64,000 nt of DNA, taken from Afipia sp. OHSU_II-C1. Lineage in GTDB: Bacteria > Pseudomonadota > Alphaproteobacteria > Rhizobiales > Xanthobacteraceae. The position numbers and the translations under genes are program-made. Under the pieces are notes generated by a model. That model was given only the letters and a program-made list of their open reading frames with translations, did not search any database and had not been told where the DNA came from. The stretch covers positions 186,001-250,000 of the forward strand of contig NZ_APJI01000001.1 of the NCBI RefSeq assembly GCF_000497575.1, written 5' to 3'. Positions 17,257-26,012 of the stretch are shown here, in pieces; position 1 is the first letter of the stretch, and each line of letters opens with the position of its first letter.

Positions 17257-17567
17257 GACGTTTCCCTTGACTGCCGCGTTCTTGCGTAAAGATGGATGGA
17301 ATCGATCATACGATCGGTGAATTCATCTACCGGCCCTCGCCGGTATCCCTCAATCGTATCGTTGTTGTGGCGAGAGCGAAAGACCATCCTTGGCCGTTTA
17401 CCGCCGCCCGCGAATGCAACGCATGCGAGGCATGCGTTCGCTCTCCCGGTTTGACAGCCTTGCGAGAGCCCTGCCCACCAAAGAGGGTTTGGTTTTTACG
17501 CCGTTTTTCATCCTTTTGACAATTGCTTGAGTTTATCCATTAATATCGGATTTTCTGATGCGAGAAA
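17257..17567. promoter_or_regulatory. divergent control region between aldehyde dehydrogenase and LysR gene
   Basis: This 311-base gap holds no gene. The last 60 bases before the LysR start are AT-rich (TTTTGACAATTGCTTGAGTT...), consistent with promoter elements and a LysR-type T-N11-A site, but no perfect operator could be singled out. The rest is ordinary GC-rich sequence. Confidence 0.4.
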
Positions 17568-18476
17568 ATGGCCATGGACACCGAACTGGCCCGGACTTTC
17601 CTCACCATCGTCGAAACCGGCAACTTCATCAGCGCCGCCGACCGGCTCCATGTCAGCCAGTCAACCGTCAGCACGCGCATCCATACGCTGGAAGAGCTTC
17701 TCGGCTGCGTTCTGTTTGTCCGCAACAAGGCCGGAACAACGCTGACGCCTGCCGGCCGTCAGTTTCAGCGGCACGCGACGGCACTGGTGCGAACGGTCGC
17801 CCAGGCACGTCATGATATCGGTATTCCTGACGGCTTCGGCGGAACACTCGTGATCGGCGGGCGGATCGGCTTGTGGGAAGAATTCCTGCTGGACTGGCTG
17901 CCGCTGATGCAAAAAGCAGCGCCTGCAATCTCCATCAGGGCCGAAAGCGGGCTCGAGCCGGAAATCATGCAAGGCCTCATCGAGGGCCGGATCGATATCG
18001 GCGTGATGTATACCCCGCAAAGCCGCCCCGGCCTGAAGGTCGAGCAACTGTTCGACGAGTGTCTTGTGATGGTATCGACGAGTGCGAAGAACGCGCCTGA
18101 ACCACAAGCAGGATACATCTATGTCGACTGGGGTCCCGAATTCTACGCAAAGCACAGCGCATGCTTCCCGGGTTTCGGGGGGCCCGCGCTGACGGCCAAC
18201 ATCGGCTGGCTTGGATTGCAGCATCTCATGAAGAACGGTGGGTCCGGCTATTTTCCGATGCGGATCGTACGTCCGCATCTGGCATCGAAACGATTGCACA
18301 TCGTGGCTGGCGCGCCCGAATTCTCCATGCCTGCCTATGCCGTTTATCCGATCGACAGCGGGCGCGACATCATCGCCGGCGCAATTGAGATCATGCACCG
18401 GCTGGCTGGCTCGGCGGCGAAAGGCAAGACTGCCACAAAGCCAGCCAAACGTGCCGCGCGTGCATCATCGCGCTGA
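17568..18476 (+). CDS. LysR-family transcriptional regulator
   Basis: 302-residue LysR-type regulator. The N-terminal winged helix (residues about 3-62: FLTIVETGNFISAADRLHVSQSTVSTRIHTLE) reads DNA. Residues about 90-290 form the periplasmic-binding-protein-like effector domain, followed by a basic tail (KTATKPAKRAARASSR). Such proteins usually activate the gene divergent to them, here the aldehyde dehydrogenase unit starting at 17256. Start at 17568, or at the in-frame ATG six bases later. The effector is unknown. Confidence 0.9.
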   Translation: MAMDTELARTFLTIVETGNFISAADRLHVSQSTVSTRIHTLEELLGCVLFVRNKAGTTLTPAGRQFQRHATALVRTVAQARHDIGIPDGFGGTLVIGGRIGLWEEFLLDWLPLMQKAAPAISIRAESGLEPEIMQGLIEGRIDIGVMYTPQSRPGLKVEQLFDECLVMVSTSAKNAPEPQAGYIYVDWGPEFYAKHSACFPGFGGPALTANIGWLGLQHLMKNGGSGYFPMRIVRPHLASKRLHIVAGAPEFSMPAYAVYPIDSGRDIIAGAIEIMHRLAGSAAKGKTATKPAKRAARASSR

Positions 18477-18601
18477 CCTTTGGTATTCAATGCAAGCCGA
18501 TATATCTGTTTTTTCGATATGATCGGCCAGGATTTCTCGCTTGTCAGCAAGTGTGCCGCAACGAGGATAGCAGCTGTCTTACGACAAGCGATGGAGGAAC
18601 G

Positions 18602-18763
18602 ATGTATCAGACATCATCGGGCCAGGAGACTGAGCTCGCCGGCAAGATCCGGAAATGCATGGCCTCGCCATGCTGGTCACGTGATGCCGACACGGATCAG
18701 TCTTCGAGAGAAACTTTCAATAAGCCGGCACACGCGCCATCAGCACCAGACAAAACAATATGA
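18602..18763 (+). CDS. small ORF overlapping the start of the PAS-protein gene
   Basis: 53-codon frame preceded by a GGAGGA ribosome site four bases upstream of its ATG. Its TGA overlaps the ATG of the PAS gene in an ATGA junction, the usual sign of translational coupling. The product is polar with two cysteines (near residues 19 and 24), ends in PSAPDKTI, and matches no family I recognise. It may be a real small protein or only a leader peptide that delivers ribosomes to the PAS gene. Confidence 0.4.
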   Translation: MYQTSSGQETELAGKIRKCMASPCWSRDADTDQSSRETFNKPAHAPSAPDKTI

Positions 18764-19203
18764 TTGCCGTTCCATCCGGTCTTGCCGACGCGTTACTGAC
18801 ATCCGCATCGGATGCCATCATCGCGACCGATCGTAACGGCACAGTCACGTTCTGGAATCCAGGCGCTGAGCGGATTTTCGGTTTCTCATCCGATGAAGCG
18901 ATGGGACAGCCGCTCGATTTCATCATTCCCGAGAATCTCAGGGCGCGACACTGGGCTGGATACCGGCACACGATGGCGACGGGCGAGAGCCGCTATGGCG
19001 CAGGGGATCTGCTCTCGGTTCCAGCGCTTACCAAGAGCGGCCAACGCATCTCTGTCGAATTTACAATCGTCATGCTGCGCGATGCGCACGGCCTGCCCGA
19101 CGGAACGGTCGCGGTTCTTCGCGATGTCACCCGGACCTTCACAGAGAAGCTCGCTTTGCGACGCGAGATTGCGGAGCTTCAGCGAGCGCCCCGGAGCGGG
19201 TGA
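18760..19203 (+). CDS. single-domain PAS protein
   Basis: 147-residue protein that is nearly all one PAS domain: LLTSASDAIIATDRNGTVTFWNPGAERIFGFSSDEAMGQ at about 12-50, and the PAC-like end VEFTIVMLRDAHGLPDGTVAVLRDVTRTF. It has no kinase, cyclase or DNA-binding domain, so it may act by binding a partner or ligand. Stand-alone PAS proteins of this kind often sit beside acyl-CoA dehydrogenase genes in Bradyrhizobium relatives; here they start 241 bases downstream. It overlaps a small upstream ORF by four bases. Confidence 0.75.
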   Translation: MIAVPSGLADALLTSASDAIIATDRNGTVTFWNPGAERIFGFSSDEAMGQPLDFIIPENLRARHWAGYRHTMATGESRYGAGDLLSVPALTKSGQRISVEFTIVMLRDAHGLPDGTVAVLRDVTRTFTEKLALRREIAELQRAPRSG

Positions 19204-19444
19204 CCGGCCTCTGCTGCACTGTTTCTGAAAACCTGATCTGATTTGACACCGTTCGGAGCGAAAGGATACCGTTCCGGACGATGTCATTTCATCGCCAACA
19301 GCCGCTGGCTGGCATCCCAATCCGACGCTAGTTGCGTTGCAATAACAACGTCCCGGCCCAATGGCTGGGCAAATAAATGTGCAGGACGATGCTTGCTGAC
19401 AATCAACGGCACCGGTTTTCAGAGCTGGTAAAAGGTATCTTAGC

Positions 19445-20503
19445 GTGACCGAAAACATTGTTGCGGAAACCGCCGAACGGATCTTTTCCGACCTCGCCGA
19501 CGCCCAGAAAATCAACAACGCCATAAACGACAGCTGGAAAACACCGCTCTGGGTTGCACTCACCGACGCGGGACTGCCGCTGTCGTGGGTACCGGAAGAC
19601 TGCGATGGTTCGGGTGCGAGCCTCGCCGATGGATTCAGTGTTGCGGGTTCGGCAGGCCGGTTTGCGGTTTCAATTCCGCTGGTCGAAACAATGCTCGCAG
19701 GTTGGCTGCTGGCTCAGGCCGGACTTCCCTCACCCGCCGGTAAAATGACCGTTGCCCCGGCGCGGCCGCAGGATCGCATCACAATCAACCCGGACGGCTC
19801 GCTCAGCGGACGGGTCCGCGCCGTGCCGTTCGCCTCCGAAGCGGCGCATATCGCGGTGACCGCGCAAGGCGCGAAGGGCTATTACATTGCAACGGTTGAA
19901 ACCTCTGCCTGCCGGATCGAAGCTGGTGAGAGCCTCGGCAGCGACGCGTCGAACACCGTAACGTTCGATCACGTCAAACCGCTTTCGACAAGGCCCGCTC
20001 CGTCCGGTACGACGCCTGCGTCCTTGATGCTGATGGGCGCGACCGTGCGCAGCCTGCAAATCGCCGGTGCGCTGGAAACCATGCTCGACATCACGGTTCG
20101 CTATTCGAATGAGCGTATTGCATTCGAAAAGCAGATCTCGAAATTCCAGGCGGTGCAGCACAATCTCGCCCGACTTGCGGGCGAAGTCGCGGCCGCCGTC
20201 GCAGCGGCTGGATCGGCGGCCGACACCATTGCGAACAGTTCCTCCTTCGACGATGCCGTATTCCTCGAGGTCGCGTCTGCCAAGGTTCGCTGCGCGGAAG
20301 CCGCAGAGAAAGGCACAGCGATCGCGCATCAGGTGCACGGCGCTATCGGCTTCTCGATGGAGCATATCCTGCATCGCTACACGCTGCGTGCGCTGGGATG
20401 GCGCGACGATTTCGGCCACGAAAGTTACTGGGCAACTGAGCTCGGCAAGTTTGTCGCCGCGCGTGGCGCGGACGAATTGTGGCCGCTGGTCGCATCGCGC
20501 TGA
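19445..20503 (+). CDS. acyl-CoA dehydrogenase, small subunit type
   Basis: 352-residue flavoprotein of the acyl-CoA dehydrogenase superfamily, starting with GTG. The N-terminal helical part is shortened. The C-terminal half has RYSNERIAFEKQISKFQAVQHNLA and QVHGAIGFSMEHILHRY, the usual FAD-binding and substrate-side segments. It lies 18 bases before a longer acyl-CoA dehydrogenase, and such short/long pairs often form alpha2beta2 enzymes acting on unusual acyl-CoA esters (steroid side chains, pimeloyl-CoA). Substrate unknown. First gene of a three-gene unit ending in an enoyl-CoA hydratase. Confidence 0.88.
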   Translation: MTENIVAETAERIFSDLADAQKINNAINDSWKTPLWVALTDAGLPLSWVPEDCDGSGASLADGFSVAGSAGRFAVSIPLVETMLAGWLLAQAGLPSPAGKMTVAPARPQDRITINPDGSLSGRVRAVPFASEAAHIAVTAQGAKGYYIATVETSACRIEAGESLGSDASNTVTFDHVKPLSTRPAPSGTTPASLMLMGATVRSLQIAGALETMLDITVRYSNERIAFEKQISKFQAVQHNLARLAGEVAAAVAAAGSAADTIANSSSFDDAVFLEVASAKVRCAEAAEKGTAIAHQVHGAIGFSMEHILHRYTLRALGWRDDFGHESYWATELGKFVAARGADELWPLVASR

Positions 20504-20521
20504 CAAGGGAAAACAAGGCAC

Positions 20522-21682
20522 ATGACCGCAGCGCTTCGTTTTGATCAAATTCGTCTGCCGGAAGAATGCGAAACACTCCGGCATGAGGTGCGCGCCTTTC
20601 TCGCCGAGGAAATCGCCGCTGGCACCTTCAATCCGCATGAGCCGCAACGCGAAGACACAGACGTACCAGAATTCAGTCGCCGGGTCGGTGAGCGCGGCTG
20701 GATCGGCATGACCTGGCCGAAAAAATATGGCGGCCACGAACGCACGTTCCTTGAGCGTTACGTCGTTACCGAAGAAATGCGTATTGCCAACGCGCCAACC
20801 CGCCGCTTCTTCGTAGCCGACCGCCAGAGCGGTCCGGTGTTGCTCAAATACGCCAACGAGCGAATCAAGATGGACATCGTGCCGCGCATCTGCCGCGGCG
20901 AAGTCTGTTTCGCCATCGGCATGAGCGAGCCCAACTCCGGCTCCGATCTGTTCGCGGCAAAGACGAAAGCCACCAAGACCGACGGCGGCTGGCTGATCAA
21001 CGGGACGAAAATCTGGACCACTTCGGCGCACATGGCCGATTATATGCTGGCGATCTTTCGTACCTCGCCTCCCACGAAGGAGAACCGCCGCCACGGCCTG
21101 ACGCAGTTCCTTGTCGATATGAAGACGCCCGGCATCACGGTCAATCCAATCGCACAGATCAGCGGGCTGAAGGAATTCAATGAGGTTGTATTTCAGGACG
21201 CCTTCATGCCGGACGATCACGTCCTCGGTGAAATCGATGGCGCATGGAAACAGGCAACCAGCGAGCTGGCGTATGAGCGCAGCGGGCCTGAACGGTTTCT
21301 TGAGACATATTATGTTCTGACCGAACTGGTGCGTGCGTTGGGGCCGAACCCCGACACGCGCGGTGCAGAAGGCATCGGCCGGCTTGTCGCGCAGCTTCAC
21401 ACCATGCGCCGCATGTCGGTCTCTGTTGCAGGTATGCTGCAGGCTGGGAAGGAACCGGTGGTCGAAGCGTCGATTGTCAAGGATATCGGCACGATCTGGG
21501 AGCAGCAGCTTCCGCATCGCGTGCGTGACCTGGCTGCCTTCATCGATACCGATGCGTCAAACCATCGGACCCTTGAAGATCAATTGGCCTTCGCCACCAA
21601 GATCGCTCCGAAATTGACCATCCAGGGCGGAACGACGGAAGTACTGCGCGGCATCATCGCGCGTGGACTTGGGTTGCGCTGA
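20522..21682 (+). CDS. acyl-CoA dehydrogenase, large subunit type
   Basis: 386-residue acyl-CoA dehydrogenase with the three usual regions: an N-terminal helical domain (WIGMTWPKKYGGHERTFLERYVV), a middle beta domain (AIGMSEPNSGSDLFAAKTKA and NGTKIWTTSAH), and a C-terminal four-helix domain ending GGTTEVLRGIIARGLGLR. It oxidises an acyl-CoA to the 2-enoyl-CoA and passes electrons to ETF. It is translated just after the small-type partner and 29 bases before the enoyl-CoA hydratase, so the three genes make two successive beta-oxidation steps. Confidence 0.92.
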   Translation: MTAALRFDQIRLPEECETLRHEVRAFLAEEIAAGTFNPHEPQREDTDVPEFSRRVGERGWIGMTWPKKYGGHERTFLERYVVTEEMRIANAPTRRFFVADRQSGPVLLKYANERIKMDIVPRICRGEVCFAIGMSEPNSGSDLFAAKTKATKTDGGWLINGTKIWTTSAHMADYMLAIFRTSPPTKENRRHGLTQFLVDMKTPGITVNPIAQISGLKEFNEVVFQDAFMPDDHVLGEIDGAWKQATSELAYERSGPERFLETYYVLTELVRALGPNPDTRGAEGIGRLVAQLHTMRRMSVSVAGMLQAGKEPVVEASIVKDIGTIWEQQLPHRVRDLAAFIDTDASNHRTLEDQLAFATKIAPKLTIQGGTTEVLRGIIARGLGLR

Positions 21683-21711
21683 ATCAGCAACGAATGAAAG
21701 AGGACTTTTCA

Positions 21712-22497
21712 ATGAGCGGCTTTACCGACATCGGCGTGGAAAAACACGGACACGTTACGCTGATCGAGATTCGCCGGCCGCCGCTGAATTTCTTCGATTT
21801 GTCCCTGATACGCCAGATCGCCGATGCTATGGGGGAGATAGACAAGGATATGGACAGCCGCGCTGTTGTGCTTGCCTCGCAAGGCAAAGCTTTCTGCGCC
21901 GGCGCAAACTTCAACCGGCCAGCCGGATTTGACGGCGATGCCGCTTCAGGCGACGGGACGACCGGCGACCTTTATCTCGAGGCCGTTCGCATCTTCAGCA
22001 ACAAGAAGCCGATCGTCGCCGCCGTCCAGGGCGCGGCTATCGGCGGCGGCTTGGGACTTGCCGTCTCGGCCGACTTCCGCGTCACCTGCCCCGAGGCACG
22101 TTTCGCTGCGAATTTCACCAAGCTTGGATTTCACCCCGGCTTCGGGCTGACTGTGACGCTGCCTGAGGTGATCGGGAAGAACAATGCGGCACTGATGTTC
22201 TATACCAGCCGCCGCGTGACCGGCGAAGAAGCGTTCAATATGGGACTCGCCAACGTACTGGTGCCGCAGGATCAGGTGCGTGCCGAAGCTTTCAAGCTCG
22301 CCAACGAGATCGCCGAGAACTCGCCGCTGGGATTGATGTCGACCCGCGCGACGATGCGCGCGGGGCTTGCGGACCGCGTCAAGGCACAGACCGACCACGA
22401 ACTCGCCGAACAGACATGGCTGCGCGAAACCGAAGATTTCCAGGAAGGCATCAAGGCGACTGCCGAGCGGCGCGCGGGCAACTTCAAGGGGCGATAG
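21712..22497 (+). CDS. enoyl-CoA hydratase/isomerase family protein
   Basis: 261-residue crotonase-fold protein. Oxyanion-hole motifs are ASQGKAFCAGANF and AAVQGAAIGGGLGLAV. The region corresponding to the catalytic glutamates (TKLGFHPGFGLTVTLPEVIG) lacks the first classical Glu, so the exact reaction (hydratase, isomerase or other) is uncertain. ATG 21712 is chosen because AAAGAGGA lies 8 bases upstream; a second ATG is at 21694. Last gene of the acyl-CoA dehydrogenase unit; its stop abuts the stop of the convergent porin gene. Confidence 0.9.
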   Translation: MSGFTDIGVEKHGHVTLIEIRRPPLNFFDLSLIRQIADAMGEIDKDMDSRAVVLASQGKAFCAGANFNRPAGFDGDAASGDGTTGDLYLEAVRIFSNKKPIVAAVQGAAIGGGLGLAVSADFRVTCPEARFAANFTKLGFHPGFGLTVTLPEVIGKNNAALMFYTSRRVTGEEAFNMGLANVLVPQDQVRAEAFKLANEIAENSPLGLMSTRATMRAGLADRVKAQTDHELAEQTWLRETEDFQEGIKATAERRAGNFKGR

Positions 22498-23859
22498 CTA
22501 ATAGTTGAAGGTGCTGCGCAGACCAAACACCGCGGCATCCTTGATGCGCTTTGTCTGTGTCGGGTCGTTGGGATCGACCACGCCTCCTCCTGGATGCAGG
22601 ACGTACTGAAAAACCGGCTGGACCGTCCAGCCGGTTTGAATTTCCGCGACGTACGTCATCTCGAACACCGCTTCGAAATCACGAATCGGAAATGGCGCCC
22701 CGATGAATACCTGCACATCGCGATCAGCCGCACGCGCTGCATCGGAAATGCGGGCGTAAGTCATGCCGACGCCGAATTTGTCGTTGGGGCGCGCATCGCT
22801 AAAGCCAGTGAACTGGAATCCGCCATCGACGTAAAAATTGATCAGATTGCGGTCTGACGGGCTCATCGCCGTCCGGAGGAAAAAGCCGACTCCCTTGTCC
22901 GATCCCGGCGCTGCGCGCGAGAGCATTTGCTCGTAGACACCGAAAACTCCATGATTGCCGCGACGCTTCAGCGGAACACCCGAGCCCAGAGGGTCGGCTT
23001 GCAGAAAGCCGCCCATCGCGTATCGCATGTCGCCAAACTCGCCGAGGTGCTTCCAGGCACCGCCGGTCAGCGTGCCCGGCAGGCTATTTTCGCCAAGTTG
23101 AAACCCGTATTTGAGCTGTCCGATCATCCATGCCGGATCGGTGACGCGAAACAAAAGTCCGTGCGGATTTGCGATCTGTGGATCAACCAGCCTGTCGGGC
23201 GGCGCCGCATCGCCGTCGAAGATCGCCGCATAGGCCGTGATATTATCTGCCAGTTGGGCCTTGATGCGAACCCCCGGCACAGCCAGCGGGGGCGACGGCC
23301 CACCGCTTAGCAGATTGATGCCGGTGATCCCAGGCCACCCCAGCGCCGAGTTGGTGAAAATATCGTCGTACTTGCTGTCGATGAATTCGATATCGGATGC
23401 CTGCTGTCCGACACGAACCTGCACAGCACCGTTAAACAGTGACTGCTCGATCCATAACTCATACAGCCTCGTTGCGCGGAGTGCCTCGACGCCGCTGACC
23501 AGCATCAAGTTTCCGATATAGTCGCGCGACAGACCCTGACCATGAATCTGAAAGATGTTGGCGTGGAACTTGGCGCCGGTCCAGCCGACAGCTTTTTCGA
23601 GATCGATATCCGTGCCGAAATCGAAACGACCTGTATAAATCGAACCGCGCCGCATACCGCCGGATGCATTGCCGAACACCTCCGATATATAGGTCGCATT
23701 GAACTGGATTCCCCAGTCAGCCAGAATCTGGCGCGGGCTTTTCGCGACAGGCTCGTCTGGCGCTGCTTTCGGATCGGCCGCAGCAGCGCCTTGCAGCAAT
23801 AACCCAAATATAATGCTGGCGGTTGCAATCGTCCGCAGCAGTGCGCAGGGGTACCGCAC
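22498..23859 (-). CDS. OprB-family carbohydrate-selective porin
   Basis: 453-residue outer-membrane porin of the OprB family (PF04966). A signal peptide ends near QGAAAA (about 28). The protein has the repeated amphipathic beta-strands of a 16-stranded barrel and family segments such as RLYELWIEQSLFNGAVQVRVGQQASDIEF. The C-terminus GLRSTFNY ends in an aromatic residue, the usual barrel-assembly signal. It probably lets sugars or other small polar compounds cross the outer membrane. Monocistronic, tail to tail with the enoyl-CoA hydratase gene; the CorA-like gene ends 12 bases upstream of its start. Confidence 0.9.
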   Translation of the reverse strand: MRYPCALLRTIATASIIFGLLLQGAAAADPKAAPDEPVAKSPRQILADWGIQFNATYISEVFGNASGGMRRGSIYTGRFDFGTDIDLEKAVGWTGAKFHANIFQIHGQGLSRDYIGNLMLVSGVEALRATRLYELWIEQSLFNGAVQVRVGQQASDIEFIDSKYDDIFTNSALGWPGITGINLLSGGPSPPLAVPGVRIKAQLADNITAYAAIFDGDAAPPDRLVDPQIANPHGLLFRVTDPAWMIGQLKYGFQLGENSLPGTLTGGAWKHLGEFGDMRYAMGGFLQADPLGSGVPLKRRGNHGVFGVYEQMLSRAAPGSDKGVGFFLRTAMSPSDRNLINFYVDGGFQFTGFSDARPNDKFGVGMTYARISDAARAADRDVQVFIGAPFPIRDFEAVFEMTYVAEIQTGWTVQPVFQYVLHPGGGVVDPNDPTQTKRIKDAAVFGLRSTFNY

Positions 23860-23870
23860 GGCGTTTCCAG

Positions 23871-24887
23871 TTATCTCAGAATACCAAGGCGCTTCATGAT
23901 GAAGTATGCGAGCGCGGACGAAGAAATAATCAGGACACTGGCGGTTAAAAAACCGGTCTCAACGTCGGTTAATGGCAGTCCCTTGGTGTTCATCCCGAAA
24001 ATGCCGGTGACCAGCGTCGGCGGCAGCAGCAGCGCTGTCAACACGGACAACAGGTGAATGCTTTTATTGGTCTGTTCCTCGATCTTGAGATGCAGTTCTT
24101 CCTGAAGAAGCCTGCTCCGCTCGCGCATTTCCACGACCACGTGGTCGAGCGCATCCAGCCGCTGCGCCAGCTTGCCGGCGCGCAGCCGCAATGCCGGTTT
24201 GAGTGCATCCGGCCCTTGCAGATCGAGACGTCGGAATATCAGGAGCAAGCCCGACAATTGACGATGCAGACGGACACAGGTTCGGCGCAAGCGACCCAAA
24301 TCCCTGCGAAGGTCGGCCGTATCGTCGGAGAGTATCTTCTCCTCAATGCTGTCGAGGCTCGCGGCAACTCGTTCTGCAACACGCTCCATTGTCTCGGCTA
24401 CATGTTCGACAATGGTTTCAAGCAGAGCAGCCGCGCTACCAATACGTTGCTGACCGCTTTCGAGGACCCGCCGTGTCGCATCGACGGCGCACAGTGCATG
24501 GTGACGACCGCTCAGCAGCAGCCGTTCCGTCATGACAAAATGAAGGTATCCGGTTTCCTCGGTGACGCGGTCGATGGCACGCACGAGATCGGAAAAGACA
24601 CCGTAGATGCTGTCGTCAGCAGCATGGATCTGCTGAAAATTATCCCGCGACAGTAGCAGCGCCTTGCCGGCTTCGGGAACATCGAGATCAGCCGACGCCA
24701 GCCAGTGATGAGCACGCACATCGCCGAGATTGAAATGCAACCAGAGCAGCCCGTCACCGCGCAGATCGATTGGTTCGTCGACGTTCAGCGCTTCGGAATT
24801 TCCATCGGCATGAATCCGGAACGCCCACACCAGGCCTGGAATCTGTGCCGCATGCGGCGAATGCCCGACCGCGACACTCTCAGTCAT
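23871..24887 (-). CDS. CorA/ZntB-family divalent metal transporter
   Basis: 338-residue CorA-superfamily channel. A large cytoplasmic alpha/beta and helical domain (VERVAASLDSIEEKILSDDTADLRRDL) is followed by two C-terminal membrane helices. The selectivity loop reads FGMNTKGLP, keeping the GMN triplet but followed by TKGLP as in ZntB-like zinc transporters rather than the MPE of CorA. Zinc or magnesium transport is therefore likely. ATG at 24887 is preferred to a TTG ten codons upstream. No clear functional link with neighbours. Confidence 0.85.
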   Translation of the reverse strand: MTESVAVGHSPHAAQIPGLVWAFRIHADGNSEALNVDEPIDLRGDGLLWLHFNLGDVRAHHWLASADLDVPEAGKALLLSRDNFQQIHAADDSIYGVFSDLVRAIDRVTEETGYLHFVMTERLLLSGRHHALCAVDATRRVLESGQQRIGSAAALLETIVEHVAETMERVAERVAASLDSIEEKILSDDTADLRRDLGRLRRTCVRLHRQLSGLLLIFRRLDLQGPDALKPALRLRAGKLAQRLDALDHVVVEMRERSRLLQEELHLKIEEQTNKSIHLLSVLTALLLPPTLVTGIFGMNTKGLPLTDVETGFLTASVLIISSSALAYFIMKRLGILR

Positions 24888-25015
24888 CAACGCTTCTGCT
24901 TGCACAATGCGCCCCAACGCCCAAAACTTACGACGCCCCAGATGGTTGAAATTGAACCACCCGAATACCGATCCGATATGACGACAGGTTTGTTACAGGC
25001 GCATGTCAGCGCCGG

Positions 25016-25789
25016 TCATTCCGCCGCCTCGGCCAGATCGTCCGCTTCCTTGTTGTAGTCGTGTACGACACGCCCATAGGGCAGCGTCAGATCGGCCAGA
25101 AAGTGGTGTGCCCCGATCACGCGTCTGACCGGAAAATCGGCGACCGGTGCGTTGACATGCGGAATGAGATGCAGCCGTCCGGGCCCGATCCAGGAGCCCT
25201 TGACGTGGATGTCAGTCAGGTTGATCGCAACGAGCTGGCAGACTTCGGCGCGGCCATCGACACCGGGGATCAGCTTCAGATTGATCTGGGTCTTGGACAG
25301 CGCGGCGCGCGTGATCTCGCCGTTCCCCGCCATCGCCTCATGCTTGTACCCCATGGTGCCCATCGCCACCTGCTGACCGGAATACTCCAACGTACCGGTC
25401 AGCGTATCCTTCACGACCTCGAGCTTCGGATGCGCATATTTCTTCGGGAATCCCCAGATCTCGCGCCCCGCTGCAATCGGCGGATCGTCATCGAGATACA
25501 TCTGCGAGACGAAGTTGACCTCTTCGCCGTTCAGACGCGCGGGAATGACCAGGCCAGACTCGGTGTAGCTGCCGAAGCCGGACGAGTCCGGCATCTTGAT
25601 CCACTCATAGTGCACGATCGGACTGTCGATCGGCTCTAACGGTTCGGGAAGTCCGGCCCGGATCAGACCAGGATCGGTCTCATAGGTGATGACCAGAAAT
25701 TCGCGGTCGACAAAGCGATATGGGCCGGCCGGATAACTCGGACCGGCGGCAGGCATCGAAGGCAATCTGAGAATCTCCGCTCTGCGCAT
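25016..25789 (-). CDS. adc: acetoacetate decarboxylase
   Basis: 257-residue enzyme of the acetoacetate decarboxylase family (PF06314). The Schiff-base lysine region is intact as EIWGFPKKYAHP, with the two adjacent lysines typical of the active site, and the conserved NFVSQMYLDD and PVRRVIGAHHFLADL segments are present. It converts acetoacetate to acetone and CO2. Just upstream on the same strand is a 12-codon remnant resembling the end of a 3-hydroxybutyrate dehydrogenase, so the gene was probably once the second member of a ketone-body unit. The patatin-like gene is divergent. Confidence 0.92.
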   Translation of the reverse strand: MRRAEILRLPSMPAAGPSYPAGPYRFVDREFLVITYETDPGLIRAGLPEPLEPIDSPIVHYEWIKMPDSSGFGSYTESGLVIPARLNGEEVNFVSQMYLDDDPPIAAGREIWGFPKKYAHPKLEVVKDTLTGTLEYSGQQVAMGTMGYKHEAMAGNGEITRAALSKTQINLKLIPGVDGRAEVCQLVAINLTDIHVKGSWIGPGRLHLIPHVNAPVADFPVRRVIGAHHFLADLTLPYGRVVHDYNKEADDLAEAAE

Positions 25790-25806
25790 GGAAGCGTTCC
25801 TTTTCA

Positions 25807-25845
25807 GTGCGCGGTCCAGCCGCCGTCAACAGCTAACGTCGGTCC
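25807..25845 (-). pseudogene. 3' remnant of a short-chain dehydrogenase (3-hydroxybutyrate dehydrogenase-like)
   Basis: On the minus strand, directly upstream of adc, one frame reads TLAVDGGWTAH followed by a stop. That is the C-terminal signature of D-3-hydroxybutyrate dehydrogenases of the short-chain family (usually ...TLxVDGGWTAH/Q). The residues before it do not continue the family. The rest of the gene seems deleted. The match is short and could be chance, though it includes an in-frame stop at the right place and sits next to the metabolically related adc. Confidence 0.5.
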
Positions 25846-26012
25846 TTGACATGATCGTGAGGAAATTCCTTCAGTCTGGTGACACCCCGCGTCTGCACGC
25901 CCATCCGCGGACAGCGGATTCCGCGATCAAAAGGACCACCTGTCACGACAGCGTCACCGCTCGTCTGAAATCTCCGTACCGGACTTCGAGACACGCATGG
26001 ACAGGGAAAATC

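Noticed and set aside
19730-21517. 595-codon open frame on the minus strand
   Set aside because: It lies antisense to two clear acyl-CoA dehydrogenases, has arginine/histidine-rich low-information sequence and no domain; long antisense frames are common in GC-rich genomes.
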